DNA of 64,000 nucleotides from Anthonomus grandis grandis (taxonomy: Eukaryota; Arthropoda; Insecta; Coleoptera; Curculionidae), in contig NC_065567.1 of assembly GCF_022605725.1 (NCBI RefSeq), forward strand, positions 31,599,127 to 31,663,126, given 5' to 3'. A model generated the notes under the pieces. It made no database searches. It saw only the letters and a program-made list of their open reading frames with translations, and was not told the origin of the DNA. Of this stretch, positions 22,980 through 33,490 are shown piece by piece. Position numbers and translations under genes: made by a program. Numbering within the stretch: position 1 is the first letter of the stretch; each line of letters starts with the position of its first letter.

Positions 22980-23123
22980 TTTTCATTAAATCAATCAATC
23001 AATATATGCTTTATTGTCATAAAAGTAAATTTGTTGACAAAGCTGTAAAAAAGAAAAACACATACACAAACATGTAAAAACGTTATTTAGCATGCTATGG
23101 TCCATCATCCTAAAGGCATTCTG

Positions 23124-23158
<35 letters not shown>

Positions 23159-23335
23159 GGTCGGTGGAGAAATTCTTTATGAACACTGGTTACGCGGCGC
23201 CGCCCCCAGTAGTGTGGGACTCAGTGTCGAGTCTGTTTCGTCCTATACCCACTAAAACTCCACCGCTGGGTGGTGCCGATGAATATGGTTTACCTGTACC
23301 GGTAAAACATACAAAGCTAATGTAATGTCAAGAGT
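22980..23335 (-). mobile_element. Retroelement 3-prime ends, antisense
   Basis: Read on the minus strand, 23118-22985 ends with TTTATGACAATAAAGCATA and then a (TTGA)n tail (plus strand TCAATCAATCAA). This is the usual polyadenylation-signal-plus-microsatellite end of CR1/L2-like LINEs. Next to it, 23335-23158 is a GC-balanced piece followed by a 33-nt homopolymer (T run 23125-23157, an A tail on the minus strand). It looks like a second short retroposed sequence inserted beside or into the first. No reverse transcriptase is present. Confidence 0.55.
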
Positions 23336-23519
23336 ATCAATATGTATAACACAAACAGATAACATTCACTTATTAATAGACTAGGTTTTTGGAAATTTTT
23401 GTTGTAGAACTGAATAAAAAAATCTGAATAAAAAAATAATTTTTTTTTTGAATTTTTTTGGTAGGTTCAAAGATGATTTTATTTAATATAGACATTTTTG
23501 GATGGTGGTAAAAGTAATT

Positions 23520-24000
23520 CGGATCCCTTTTTCCGTAATAAAAACGCGCTCAGTGCGTTCTTTTATGTGGATTTTCGGCCGGTTTAGTGATTATAAACTT
23601 TTACCTTATGGCCTGGTTTTATTAATTTTTGGTTAGGAAACGCGAGCACTGCAGCCGTCGAGGGTTATCGCTATGTATATATATATATATATTTATACGT
23701 CATACTTGAGGTTTTATTCCGCCCCTTTTCTAAAACGGTGTGCGGCGGCGGTAAGCATAAAGTGTGCGCCTCGGTTTTCGCTTATTTACGGTATTTTTTT
23801 ATTACTTATTGCCCGACGTACACCTTAAAAGCAAAGAGATTACCGCGGTTGCCAAATTAAAATTTATTAGCCGAATATAAAATACGAAAGTTCCTTGTGC
23901 ACGGTAATAATTCGCTTTTCGAATAAAACTAGCTTTAAAGCCGCGGCTTAGCTTTAAAGGCTCTAATTTAGAAAGCCTTTAAATATACCATAAGGGGATA
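23520..24000. other. Unique-sequence island with (TA)n tract
   Basis: Balanced composition with several CG-containing words, including GTGCGGCGGCGGTAAGC near 23740, and a short (TA)n microsatellite at about 23674-23691. No gene seen. Confidence 0.25.
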
Positions 24001-24009
24001 AAGTTCTAG

Positions 24010-25190
24010 GTCAAAAGTTAAAATTCATTATAAATAAATGAGTACTTGAAGACCTCTCATTTTATTACTTAATAATTTGGCAATAACAGTCTCGTAACTT
24101 TTTTTTTTCCTTATAGTAAAAAACGATATTCGGAGAAGCTCATTATGATGGAACGCACGAGCGACCAAGGCCAATGTATACGAATATAAACAGTATTATT
24201 AAAAAACAAATCGGTCCCTCCAGAGATACTTTGCCAGCCAAGGGTGCTCCAGGAGCCACGAGGGCTTTTAAATTCGATTCGTTTTCAGAATTTTTAAGCA
24301 GATCGGCGACATGCGAGCAGGCAGTTATCAAAAGCACTTAAGACCCCTTTTATTAGTCCCTTACAGGTTGTTAAAGGGTTACGAGCTGCGATAATTTACT
24401 GCTGCACAGCCATTCTCCATCTTGGTAAATCGCTGCCAACGGAATCATAAAATATACGACCGATTCTATTTAATAAAACAGCGAAAGTTCCAATATGGAA
24501 TGCTACATTCAGCTCGAACTTTTAAGAACCAATTTTTAATAATAATAATAATAATAATAAACGACTTTTCATTTGACTACTCACAATTTATATAATAAGT
24601 CTAGCCTAGAGAAAAATAAAAAACGGAACCAGCCAACAAGTATTTTCTTAGGATTAGAACACAGCTTTTAAGTTTAAAAAATAATTAAGAAAAAAACAAG
24701 TAACATTCCAAGGAACTAATCTCAAGAGAATTATAATTTTAATATTATATTTCTTTTATTCTTACTCAAAACCACAAAAAAAAATATATTAAACTCTGCC
24801 ACCATCAGAGGCAGTTGTTGTTTTAAAACGGCTGGATAATATAATGAAAAAATCTGAATATTTTCAATTGATTTTTTTTATAGTTTTACTAGCAAAATTC
24901 ACTTTCATCTGATTAAATTTTTATCTGTTTTTTTGGTTTAACAGGTTTAGAATTGATACTATTTTATGTATTTTTTTAAAGGTTACATAGGTTATGGTTT
25001 TAACGTTATAAAATATTTCAGGTTAGCAATCCAAATAATCAGAAATTTTTAAGATAAAGATCATTCTTCAGATATGAAGTTTAATTTAAAATGCAATGTG
25101 GTTTAAAAATTCACCTATTATATTATTATAAAACACCATACATATATATTTATCAACCCAAGCAACACATTATATATTGTTATTGTTAAA
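24010..25190. other. AT-rich intergenic DNA with (AAT)n microsatellite
   Basis: Mostly AT-rich; a more balanced stretch at 24120-24440 has no recognisable gene. An (AAT)8 microsatellite lies at 24538-24561. Confidence 0.4.
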
Positions 25191-25196
25191 TATATA

Positions 25197-27889
25197 CAGG
25201 GTGTCCCGCTTTATGTGAAAAATCTCCCGGATCCAGGTAGAACATCCAAAAATAATACCGAACGTTCCTATAAAAAAAATTCCTACAGGCCTTCTTTACG
25301 AAGATACAGCCTCCTAAAGAACGCTGCTGGAAATTGGTTTTTCATAAATTACTATTAAACTACCCGATAGAATTTAATAAAAATTTTAGGTGATGAACAC
25401 TATTAAGGACCTCTTAAAATGACAATCTTAAAATACAGTTACCTTGTTTACTTTACCATGGGCGGACTAGGTTGTGCACTTTAATGCGTATATTTTAACA
25501 CCCTGTATGTTAAAGTCTAAAAAAAATTAATTTGGATACCGTGAACCCTAGGCTAAAAAAAGGTACTCTTGTTCATTATCGATAAAATGAACCGTTTTGG
25601 AGAAAAAAAATAATAAACGAGCCAATGTTTTTTTTTTTTTTTTTTAAATGAGATAAGTACGCCAGTTATTCAAAGACCAGAAAATTTCGATGTAAGTCAT
25701 TTAATTTAAAAAAAATACATGTTCCTAAAAATACCGTGGTGTCCTAAAAAATACTTTTTCGAAATATTTCTTATTTATTATACGTTTATTTCTTTTTTGT
25801 TATTCTTAAGATAAAAACTAAACATAAAAAAACTAAAAAAATAATGTAAATCAATTGTATTGTACCTGACTTATTTATCGGAATTTTTGTATTTTTGAAC
25901 GCATTATTGTTACAAACGTTGCTTTACTTCAAATTTAGCAAATACCTATCATTTAAACCTAATCTTTGTCAACATATTCATCCTTTATTTGATAATATTT
26001 TTTTAACTTTTGTATTTTTTGGTAACTTTTAATTTAAATTACGTCAAAATATGGAGTTTACTTTTATTGAGTATGCAGATATGCATCTCATGTATGGTCT
26101 GGCGTCTTGCAATGCATTGGAAGCAAAAAGATTGTACGAAGAAAAATTTCCCAATCGCATTATTCCGGATCAGAAAACATTTCAACGTGTTGATCAACGT
26201 CTAAGGGAAACTGGTGTGTTTCTGTTTTCCACTTAATGAGGTAATACTATACATTTCCTTAATGCAATTTTAGGATGTTTAAAAAAAAAAAGAATAATGG
26301 TGGTCGGAGGAGAACAGCACGTACAGTGCAATTGGAAGAAAATATTTTAGACGCTGTAGCTGACACTCCTACAACGAGTACTCGAAAATTAGCCGCTCAG
26401 CTTCATTCATCCAAAACAACTGTACATCTGGTACTTCAAGAACAACTGTTGTATCCATATCACTTACAAAAAGTGCATGAACTACTGCCCAGAGATTTTG
26501 CTCCTAGAATACACTTCGCAAACTGGCTGTTAGATCAGCAGCGAAATAACCCTAACTTTATCAGCACGATTCTTTTTACGGATGAAGTAAGGTTTACCAA
26601 AAATGAAATTGAAAATTTACATAACACGCATGTATGGGCTGATGAAAATCCCCGTGATACTATTATTTCTCATCATCAACATCAATTCCAATCAATAAAT
26701 ATTTAGGCAGGAATTATTGGCAATTTTTTGACTGGGCCATTTAAACTGCCACCACGTTTAAATGGAGAACTTTATTTGGAGTTCCTCCAGAACAATCTTC
26801 CAGATTTATTAGAAGATTTGCCCCTTGCAACCCGCCGAGATATGTATTTTATGCATGATGGAGCCCCACCCTATTTTAGCCTTGCTGGAAGACACCACTT
26901 AACTAATATTTTTGAAAACCGTTGGATAGGTAGAGGAGGACCTGTTGCTTGGCCTCCTCGGTCTCCCCATCTAACGCCATTAGATTTTTATCTATAGGGT
27001 CACCTCAAAACCTTGGTGTATTTCACCCCAGTCGATACTCGGGAAGAACTGCTCCAAAGAATTACATTTCATTGTGATAATATAAAAAACAATCTTGGGT
27101 TATTGTGGCGAGTGCAGCAATACTCGAGTCGTCGTGCCCGCGAATGAGTTCACGGAGCCCACGTCGAACCTACTTATAAAGTTTTTAATAATTAATTGTT
27201 TATTGCTCGTATTGAAGAATTTAACTTTTGTTTACATATTTGATTTTTGGCATTTTTTTGTTAGTTGTTTTTTCTAATTTAAAAACATACATTCATTATA
27301 GGTTTTTTTTTTATTATTTTGTAAAAGTATTTCTTAGAACACTACTGTATTTTTAGGAACATGTATTATTTTAAATTAAATGACTTACATCAAAATTTCT
27401 CTGTTCTTTAAATAACTAGCGTACTTATCTCATTTAAAAAAAATAAAAAAATAAACATTGGCTCGTTTATAATTTTTTTTCTCCAAAACGGTTCATTTAA
27501 TCGATAATGAACTTGAGTACCTTTTTTTTAGCCTACGGTTCAAAGTATCCAAATTCATTTTTTTTAGACTTTAACATACAGGGTTTTAAAAATATACGCA
27601 TTAAAGTGTACAACCTAGTCCGCCCCTGGTAAAGTAAACAAGGTAAATGTATTTTAAGGATGTCATTTAAAGAAGTCCCTAATAGTGTTCATCACCTAAA
27701 ATTTTTATTAAATTCTACAGGGTAGTTTAAAAGTAATTTATGAACAACCAATTTCCAGCAGCGTCCTTTAGGAGGCTGTATCTTCGTAAAGAAGGCCTGT
27801 AGAAATTTTTTTTTATAGGAACGTTCGGTATTATTTTTCGATGTTCTACCTGAATCCGAGAGATTTCCCACATGAACCGGGACACCCTG
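25197..27889 (+). mobile_element. DD41D mariner-like element with inverted repeats of about 575 bp
   Basis: The ends are CAGGGTGTCCCG at 25197 and its exact inverse, CGGGACACCCTG, ending at 27889, with TA on both sides. The inverted similarity continues inward for about 575 bp: 25197 to about 25775 against about 27310 to 27889. Shared blocks include CTTCTTTACGAAGATACAGC, CGTTTTGGAGAAAAAAA and GTTCCTAAAAATAC. Such long arms are much longer than the roughly 30-bp ends of classical mariner. The transposase lies between the arms in the plus orientation. Confidence 0.93.
26051..27147 (+). pseudogene. DD41D/DUF4817 transposase with a probable small intron and three nonsense codons
   Basis: The start MEFTFIEYADMHLMYGLASC is the DUF4817 signature. 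It runs to LRETG near 26215, where the frame closes, and resumes at 26275 with KNNGGRRRTARTVQLEENI. A GT at 26218 and a TTTTAG at 26268-26273 would remove 56 nt and join the two parts in frame, so an intron is plausible. Then follow STILFTDEVRF (first D), YFMHDGAPPYFS (second D) and LTPLDFYL (third D), 42 positions apart (DD41D). TAG codons at 26704-26706 and 26995-26997 stand where W is expected (NI*AGIIG, YL*GHLK), and TGA at 27145 where C is expected. All catalytic residues are retained. Confidence 0.9.
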
Positions 27890-28069
27890 TATTTATTCAA
27901 TGATTTTTTAGTAAATTTTTGGTTTCGGTATATTTATTAAACTGTAAAATATAAGTATGTCATATACCATTCTGCTTACAAAAGGGAGAAAATTTCGGGA
28001 TTTAAAAAAATTTACACGGAATTTACATATCTAGTTTTTAAACTTAATTATACACTTCAAATATTTGAT

Positions 28070-28545
28070 TAAATTCTTCTGAAAAATCACAATTTTTCGT
28101 CCATATTATACAATCTAATAACGCTGTTTTTATACTAAATATCTATATATAAAATTATAATAAATTTTAATAAATAGTGTTATTAAATTAAATATTGAAT
28201 ATATATTTACTGCAAAATCATTGTTTTTCACCAAACCAACACTTACCCCCCACCCACCCCAAACATTTGCCCAGTAAGAAATTCTTTTGAAAAATCACCG
28301 TTTTTCGTCCATAATATTCAATGTAATAACATAGTTTTAGTATTAAATATTTATTAATATACATATATTTATATTATTATATCAAATTTAATTAAACAAT
28401 CTGTGTTATAAGATGAAATATTAACCACGAAACCAGCTGTTTTACGTGCGTATTATTTCAGAAAACGGTGATTTTTGAAAACAATTTCTTACTGGTAAGT
28501 TGTGTGGGGTGGGTGGGGGGGTAAGGGTAGGTTTAATGAAAAACG
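28070..28545. repeat. Foldback repeat with C-rich/G-rich arms
   Basis: 28223-28305 and 28462-28544 are inverted copies of about 83 bp (blocks GTTTTTCA, ACTTACCCCCCACCCACCCC, TAAGAAATT.TTTTGAAAAATCACCGTTTT). Part of the left arm and its inward flank (28278-28355) is also present as a direct repeat at about 28072-28150. The G-rich strand of the right arm has four G runs (GGGG, GGG, GGGGGGG, GGG). No coding sequence and no obvious target duplication. Confidence 0.75.
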
Positions 28546-28549
28546 TGTT

Positions 28550-31010
28550 TTTTTCGCAGAAAATAATTGCCTAAAGAAAAATGCTTTTTAAGAAAATTAA
28601 AGAAATTTTTACTCGAGTAAAACGTGAAAAAGCCCTAGTTGACTTCTCGACAGTAGTTGTGCCATTTTGTATCGCAAATAAGTGGAAATTCAGTTTTTTA
28701 AAAATAAATTATTAAGTTATGTAAAAATTTAATTTTTTTTTCATTCTAGACAATTTTTCATTATCTAGGTTCAAAAATACAGTTTTTAAATTAATACTAT
28801 TGGTATATTTATCAACTATTTTTAAAAACTATAGTTTTGTGTTTGGGAATAAAAAATTTAGCTTAATTTTTGGTTTTTTTTGCATGTTTATTAGAACTAG
28901 AACGCTATTGAAATATTTTTCTGCACATCAACAATTTCATGGCAAAAAGTACCAAGTTGTTTCTTCTGTTTGACATGTTCAAATAATGAATTTCATTAAT
29001 TTTATGAGATTAAATAATTAACGGCAATACAAATTTTATATGCTCTTTGTATAAGATCCTCAAAGTTAAGCCATTGACAAATGTCAAGTTTTTTCCTTTG
29101 TACCTATATACTGTTAATCTTTACTTTCCTTTCGATCTGAAACTATAAATTTAGACATTTAGCAGAGAGTGTTCTCGTGAAATAATTGTTATTAATTCAA
29201 GATCTCTATTTACATTATCAAATATATAGTTGTAGTAAGTTAAGATGTACGTGCCAGGAAATGTAGAGGTTTGTAATAAAATAAATAGGGTTTCGTGGTC
29301 AAATGGACTAAGTAGGAGTATCTGTTAAAATAACTATAGGTCCATAACTGTATGTTAAAAAATAAAACGCTTCGGAGGAAAAAGTAGGAGTGCGTAGTAA
29401 AACATGTAGGGGTTAATATGTCTTGAATGCTGTACTTAAATATAAAAAGGTATAAATTCAAAACGAAACTAGGGGTTTGTAAAAAAATTACTGCTGTAAT
29501 ATCAGCGTACTAAGAAAGTAATTAACGGTTTCTTTATATATAACTAGGAGAATTTCCTACGTTAAATGTAAAATTCTATGAATAAATAAATTAGGGGTTT
29601 GTAAAAAAATTATCAAACATTGAACATAATTTTAAGTATATGACTCTAGGGGTTTCTACAGATATAACTAGAGGTATTTTTAATACGTATATGTACATGT
29701 TGTACTTAATTTTCATGTATATTCCACACAAATTTTGATCAAAGTAAACACGAAGATAATTTTACTGGCTCTCGATTCTTAATGTTATAATTATATAAAT
29801 AGTCCTGCAAAATTCGTCTTTTTAAAAATACCTCTATTATTTAATGAACAAGTTATGAAATATTTTTTTTCAGTGTATAAGACTAACATATAATTTATGG
29901 CACACAAAATCTACTTGTTATGAACTGCTGAAGACACTATTAACTTTAGTTTTTTGATATCTGTGTGATAAATAATGTTTAAAAGAGGTAGAACCTCTAA
30001 TGCCAACTCTTTCAAATCACAGTATCGAAAGACTTACGTAGTTCTAAAAAAATAGCAATTGCTTTAAGGTTCATATTAACTCTTTCAATAAAAAAAATTA
30101 TAACCTCGTACAATGGTACCTTCATTATTTTAAATTTTAAACATTTTTCTGTTAATGGTTTATAATTGTTTTAATCAGCCTTATTTTCGCCTTTACACAG
30201 TAATATTCGTATAGATTTCTTAAAGGTAGGTGGGTGTGAATTAAAAGAAAAATAAGTCTAATTATATGAATTAAAAATGTATAGTTCGATTTTATAAAAT
30301 TAGACCCAAAGACTTTAAATTATAAATATATTGACTGCACAATATATTTATAATTAAAATTTTTGTTTATTTACATTTTGTTGAATTATATTTTTACTTT
30401 ACTTGCTCCCAATTAAGCTAAAAATCTGTTTCAATTATTTTTTTTTTGTAATTTTTTACATCACGCATTAGCTCTTTCATATTAATCCAAGTGATTTCTA
30501 TAATCTAGTAAATTATTATAAATAGTCCTATCATTGCTTGTACTTGCCACTCTCTTTAACTGATTCCGTGTTCTTATACATTGTCTAAAATTGGAACTAA
30601 TCCAGCATTTTATGCATCGTTTTTTTACCAAAAATTGTTACCTCTTTGGTATACAATAATATTTTTATCCTATCAATATATTACATTCTGCTTAAATTTT
30701 TTATTTTCCCGTAACTTTGTTGAATTGTTTTAGTTTCTCGTATGTAGAATTAAAAAATGTTTATTAAGTTCCATAATTAAAAACAGTCCCTCCATGGTGT
30801 ATTTTTATATATGAATACTATTTTGTGCCAGATTGATGCTTGGTCTTCTACAGGAACAGACATCCGTGCTTTATTTTGCTCTTTTTTCACTTTAACTTCA
30901 ATAAAAGTTGAAATAAAAAAAAAGTGTTTGGAATTAATAGTTTTATTGATAATTAAAATGAAAGTAAGAAAATAAATGATTTTTAACTCAAAGCCTGATT
31001 GCAGTGAAGA
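28550..31010. other. AT-rich intergenic DNA with scattered TAGGGGTTTGT words
   Basis: Long A/T-rich stretch without genes. Between about 29260 and 29670 a word like CTAGGGGTTTGTAAAAAAATTA recurs (29471, 29592, weaker at 29268, 29287, 29407 and 29647), suggesting a decayed short-period repeat. Confidence 0.4.
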
Positions 31011-31019
31011 GTTTCCTAA

Positions 31020-31330
31020 AAATAATTATGAAAGTGAGGCAGTTTAATGTGAAATATGACCAAAGGGTTGTGCAGATCCTTGGACTATTATCTGTTTCAC
31101 CCTCAGAACATCGGGATAATTTTTAATCTCGTCCGAAGCCACTTAAAAAGGCTTTCGAGTAAAGAGGTCTGCCCCGTCCGTCCATATGGCGGCCTATTGG
31201 CAAAAAGGCAAAATTTAATGTCTTGTCAAAAAAGCAGCGGCAAGTCTAAGGGGATTACATTTTCGTTTAATTAAGAACCGGACGACCATCCTTTTTACTT
31301 TGAAATCGCATTGTCACATCCCGCAAATTA
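31020..31330. other. Unique-sequence island
   Basis: Balanced sequence with a 72-codon open frame (31056-31274) that resembles no protein family I know. Considered noncoding; possibly a conserved element. Confidence 0.25.
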
Positions 31331-32149
31331 AAATGAATAAAGCGGTTTTTACTCAGTTGGGGAAATAATGTCCAGACGAAAGTCATTTTCCGGGGCGAGT
31401 AACCATAAAAAAAAAATTGTTAATTTTTTAAAAAATGTTTGTTTCCTAGAGGGATCCTAGGAAAAAGTTATATTTTTTATAAGAGTGTGAAATTTTTCTA
31501 AAAAATGCATCAGAATAAAATTAATAAAAAAATTGAAAAAATTAACATTAGCATTTGTCGTTACTTGTCACTAAAAATTTTGCCAGCAATTGTAAATATA
31601 TGCAAATCATATTAAAATGTGTATCGTAGTCCTCTCAGTTATGTCTAGCATAGCCAGCAACTAAAGAAATTTAGATATGAATATTATAAAAAATGCGAGT
31701 AATAGAATGCCTTTCATAATCCTTTCAGTTATGCATAATTTAGTCAGAAAATAAAATGTATTTAAATATGTGAAAACAATAAAAAAATGTGAATAATAAA
31801 ATGCCTATTATAATCCATTTAGTTGTGCATAGTTAAGCCAGTAATACAAAAAACGTTTAATATATATAAATTATTAAAAAATGTGCATATTAAATTGTGA
31901 ATTCTGATCCATTCAGTTATGCATAATTCAGCCAGTAATTGAAGAATTTTTTAATAAATTAATTTGGAGACAGCCATGCATTGTTAATTAATAAGTTTAG
32001 ATTTTATGACTAATCGTCAAACCAGAAGTTCAAACTTGAAGTTTAGATTTATAACAATTTTATGAAAATGTGGCCTAATTACACTTTGTTATTTACCCAG
32101 TAATATTATGGGTAAGTATTAAGTGCTCCTGAATCATTAGTTTAGGATT

Positions 32150-32530
32150 GCTTTTTTTATTGAGAGTAATTTTCAAATAAGTTCAGAGGTACCTACACCC
32201 TTGATCCCCTAATAGTTTAATGTTTTTGAAAGGATTTCGTAAGGTACCGTATCGAGAGCTTTTACAAGATAAATAGACCGCAATGCATTTTCTAATATTA
32301 TTGAGATTTCTTGTGATTTCATAACCTATTTAGTACTAGTACTTTTTAGGTTTTAGACAAGACTAGTGTTTTTACAAACATTTTGTGTAGATCTTTAATT
32401 CGCTTTATCAATATCTTTGAGAAATCTTTATCAATTTATAATCTTAATTAGGGGATAGTTCTCCATTATTTTGATGAAGCTTTTTTTTGTAAATAAGAGT
32501 AATAACGTCGGTATTGATCCACTAAAAAAA
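32150..32530 (-). pseudogene. Antisense LINE reverse transcriptase fragment
   Basis: Read on the minus strand from about 32530, the text gives LLLFTKKSFIKIMENYPLIKI, corresponding to the usual YKKG..ENYRPIS block. This is followed near 32300-32180 by LNNIRKCIAVYLS, then (in a shifted frame) ALDTVPYEILLK..WGIRGV, the RT block A region (YLDL.KAFDTV..LL.KL..YGIRG). Several frame changes and stops occur. It fills the gap in box array A between about 31940 and 32600, so the LINE inserted into an existing array. CR1/jockey-like, inactive. Confidence 0.7.
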
Positions 32531-33169
32531 TCTAATAAAAACAGTTCAGCTATAAATAATTTAGCCAGTAATTGCAGGAATTTTAAATATATGCATGTTT
32601 TTTATTAAAATGTGTATCGTGATGTTTTCAGTTATACATAATTTAGCCAGTAATTAAAGAAATATTATATATGTGCACGTACAAAATAATGTGAATAATA
32701 AAATGTATATGCTGATCGTTTCAGGTATTCACAATTTGGCCAGTAATTGAAAAAATTTAAAATATATGCAAAATGCAGATCTCTTCAGTCATGCCTAATT
32801 TAGCCACCACTTGAAGAAATTTTAAATGAGTGCAAACTATAGCAAAATGTGAACAATAAAATATATGTGTGTCGTGACCATTTTAGTTATGCATACCAAT
32901 ACCAATTTTTATAAACATCGCAGGAACACAAACACAAAAAATGCATTTAATAATTTAGAAAATATATGAAATATCAACAGAATGAACCTAAATGTGACAA
33001 TATAAAAGTATACATCGTGACCCTTTAAGTTATGCATTAAAACAAATATTTTTTTGTACACCAAAAAGAAATATTTTAAAACATACTGTAATATTCATTT
33101 CCCTTTAAATGCCTGACCCAACTCACAGATCAAAAACGTTCACTTATCCCTGCCTCCCTGGAAAAAAAA

Positions 33170-33490
33170 AATATATGTGTGCTTTTTCAGGCTTGGCATT
33201 CTCTCCCCATCCCTCGTGAGACGCATCTTCAACTCTCTCCCGGTTTTGTTTTAACTTTCACCGCTTATTGGTTTTTACGGTACACGCTAACGAAATGAAA
33301 CGGGGTCTGATTTTTACGTAGTTACGTTCTGTTTTCCTTTTTTCCCGTCGACACCTCCGCGAAATGCAGATAATTTAATGGCATGGGGATATGTAAATAT
33401 CATAAAGGGTGTACCGCATACACGGGGAGATTCCCCGGCTTCTTTTTTGAAGGAAAAGCGATTTGTTAGGCTTTATTGATTCAAATGATA
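33170..33490. other. Unique-sequence island inside array A
   Basis: Balanced, repeat-free block with words such as ACCGCTTATTGGTTTTTACG, GATAATTTAATGGCATGGGG and TTATTGATTCAAATGATAAT (homeodomain-like cores). No gene seen. Candidate cis-regulatory element by contrast with its surroundings. Confidence 0.35.
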
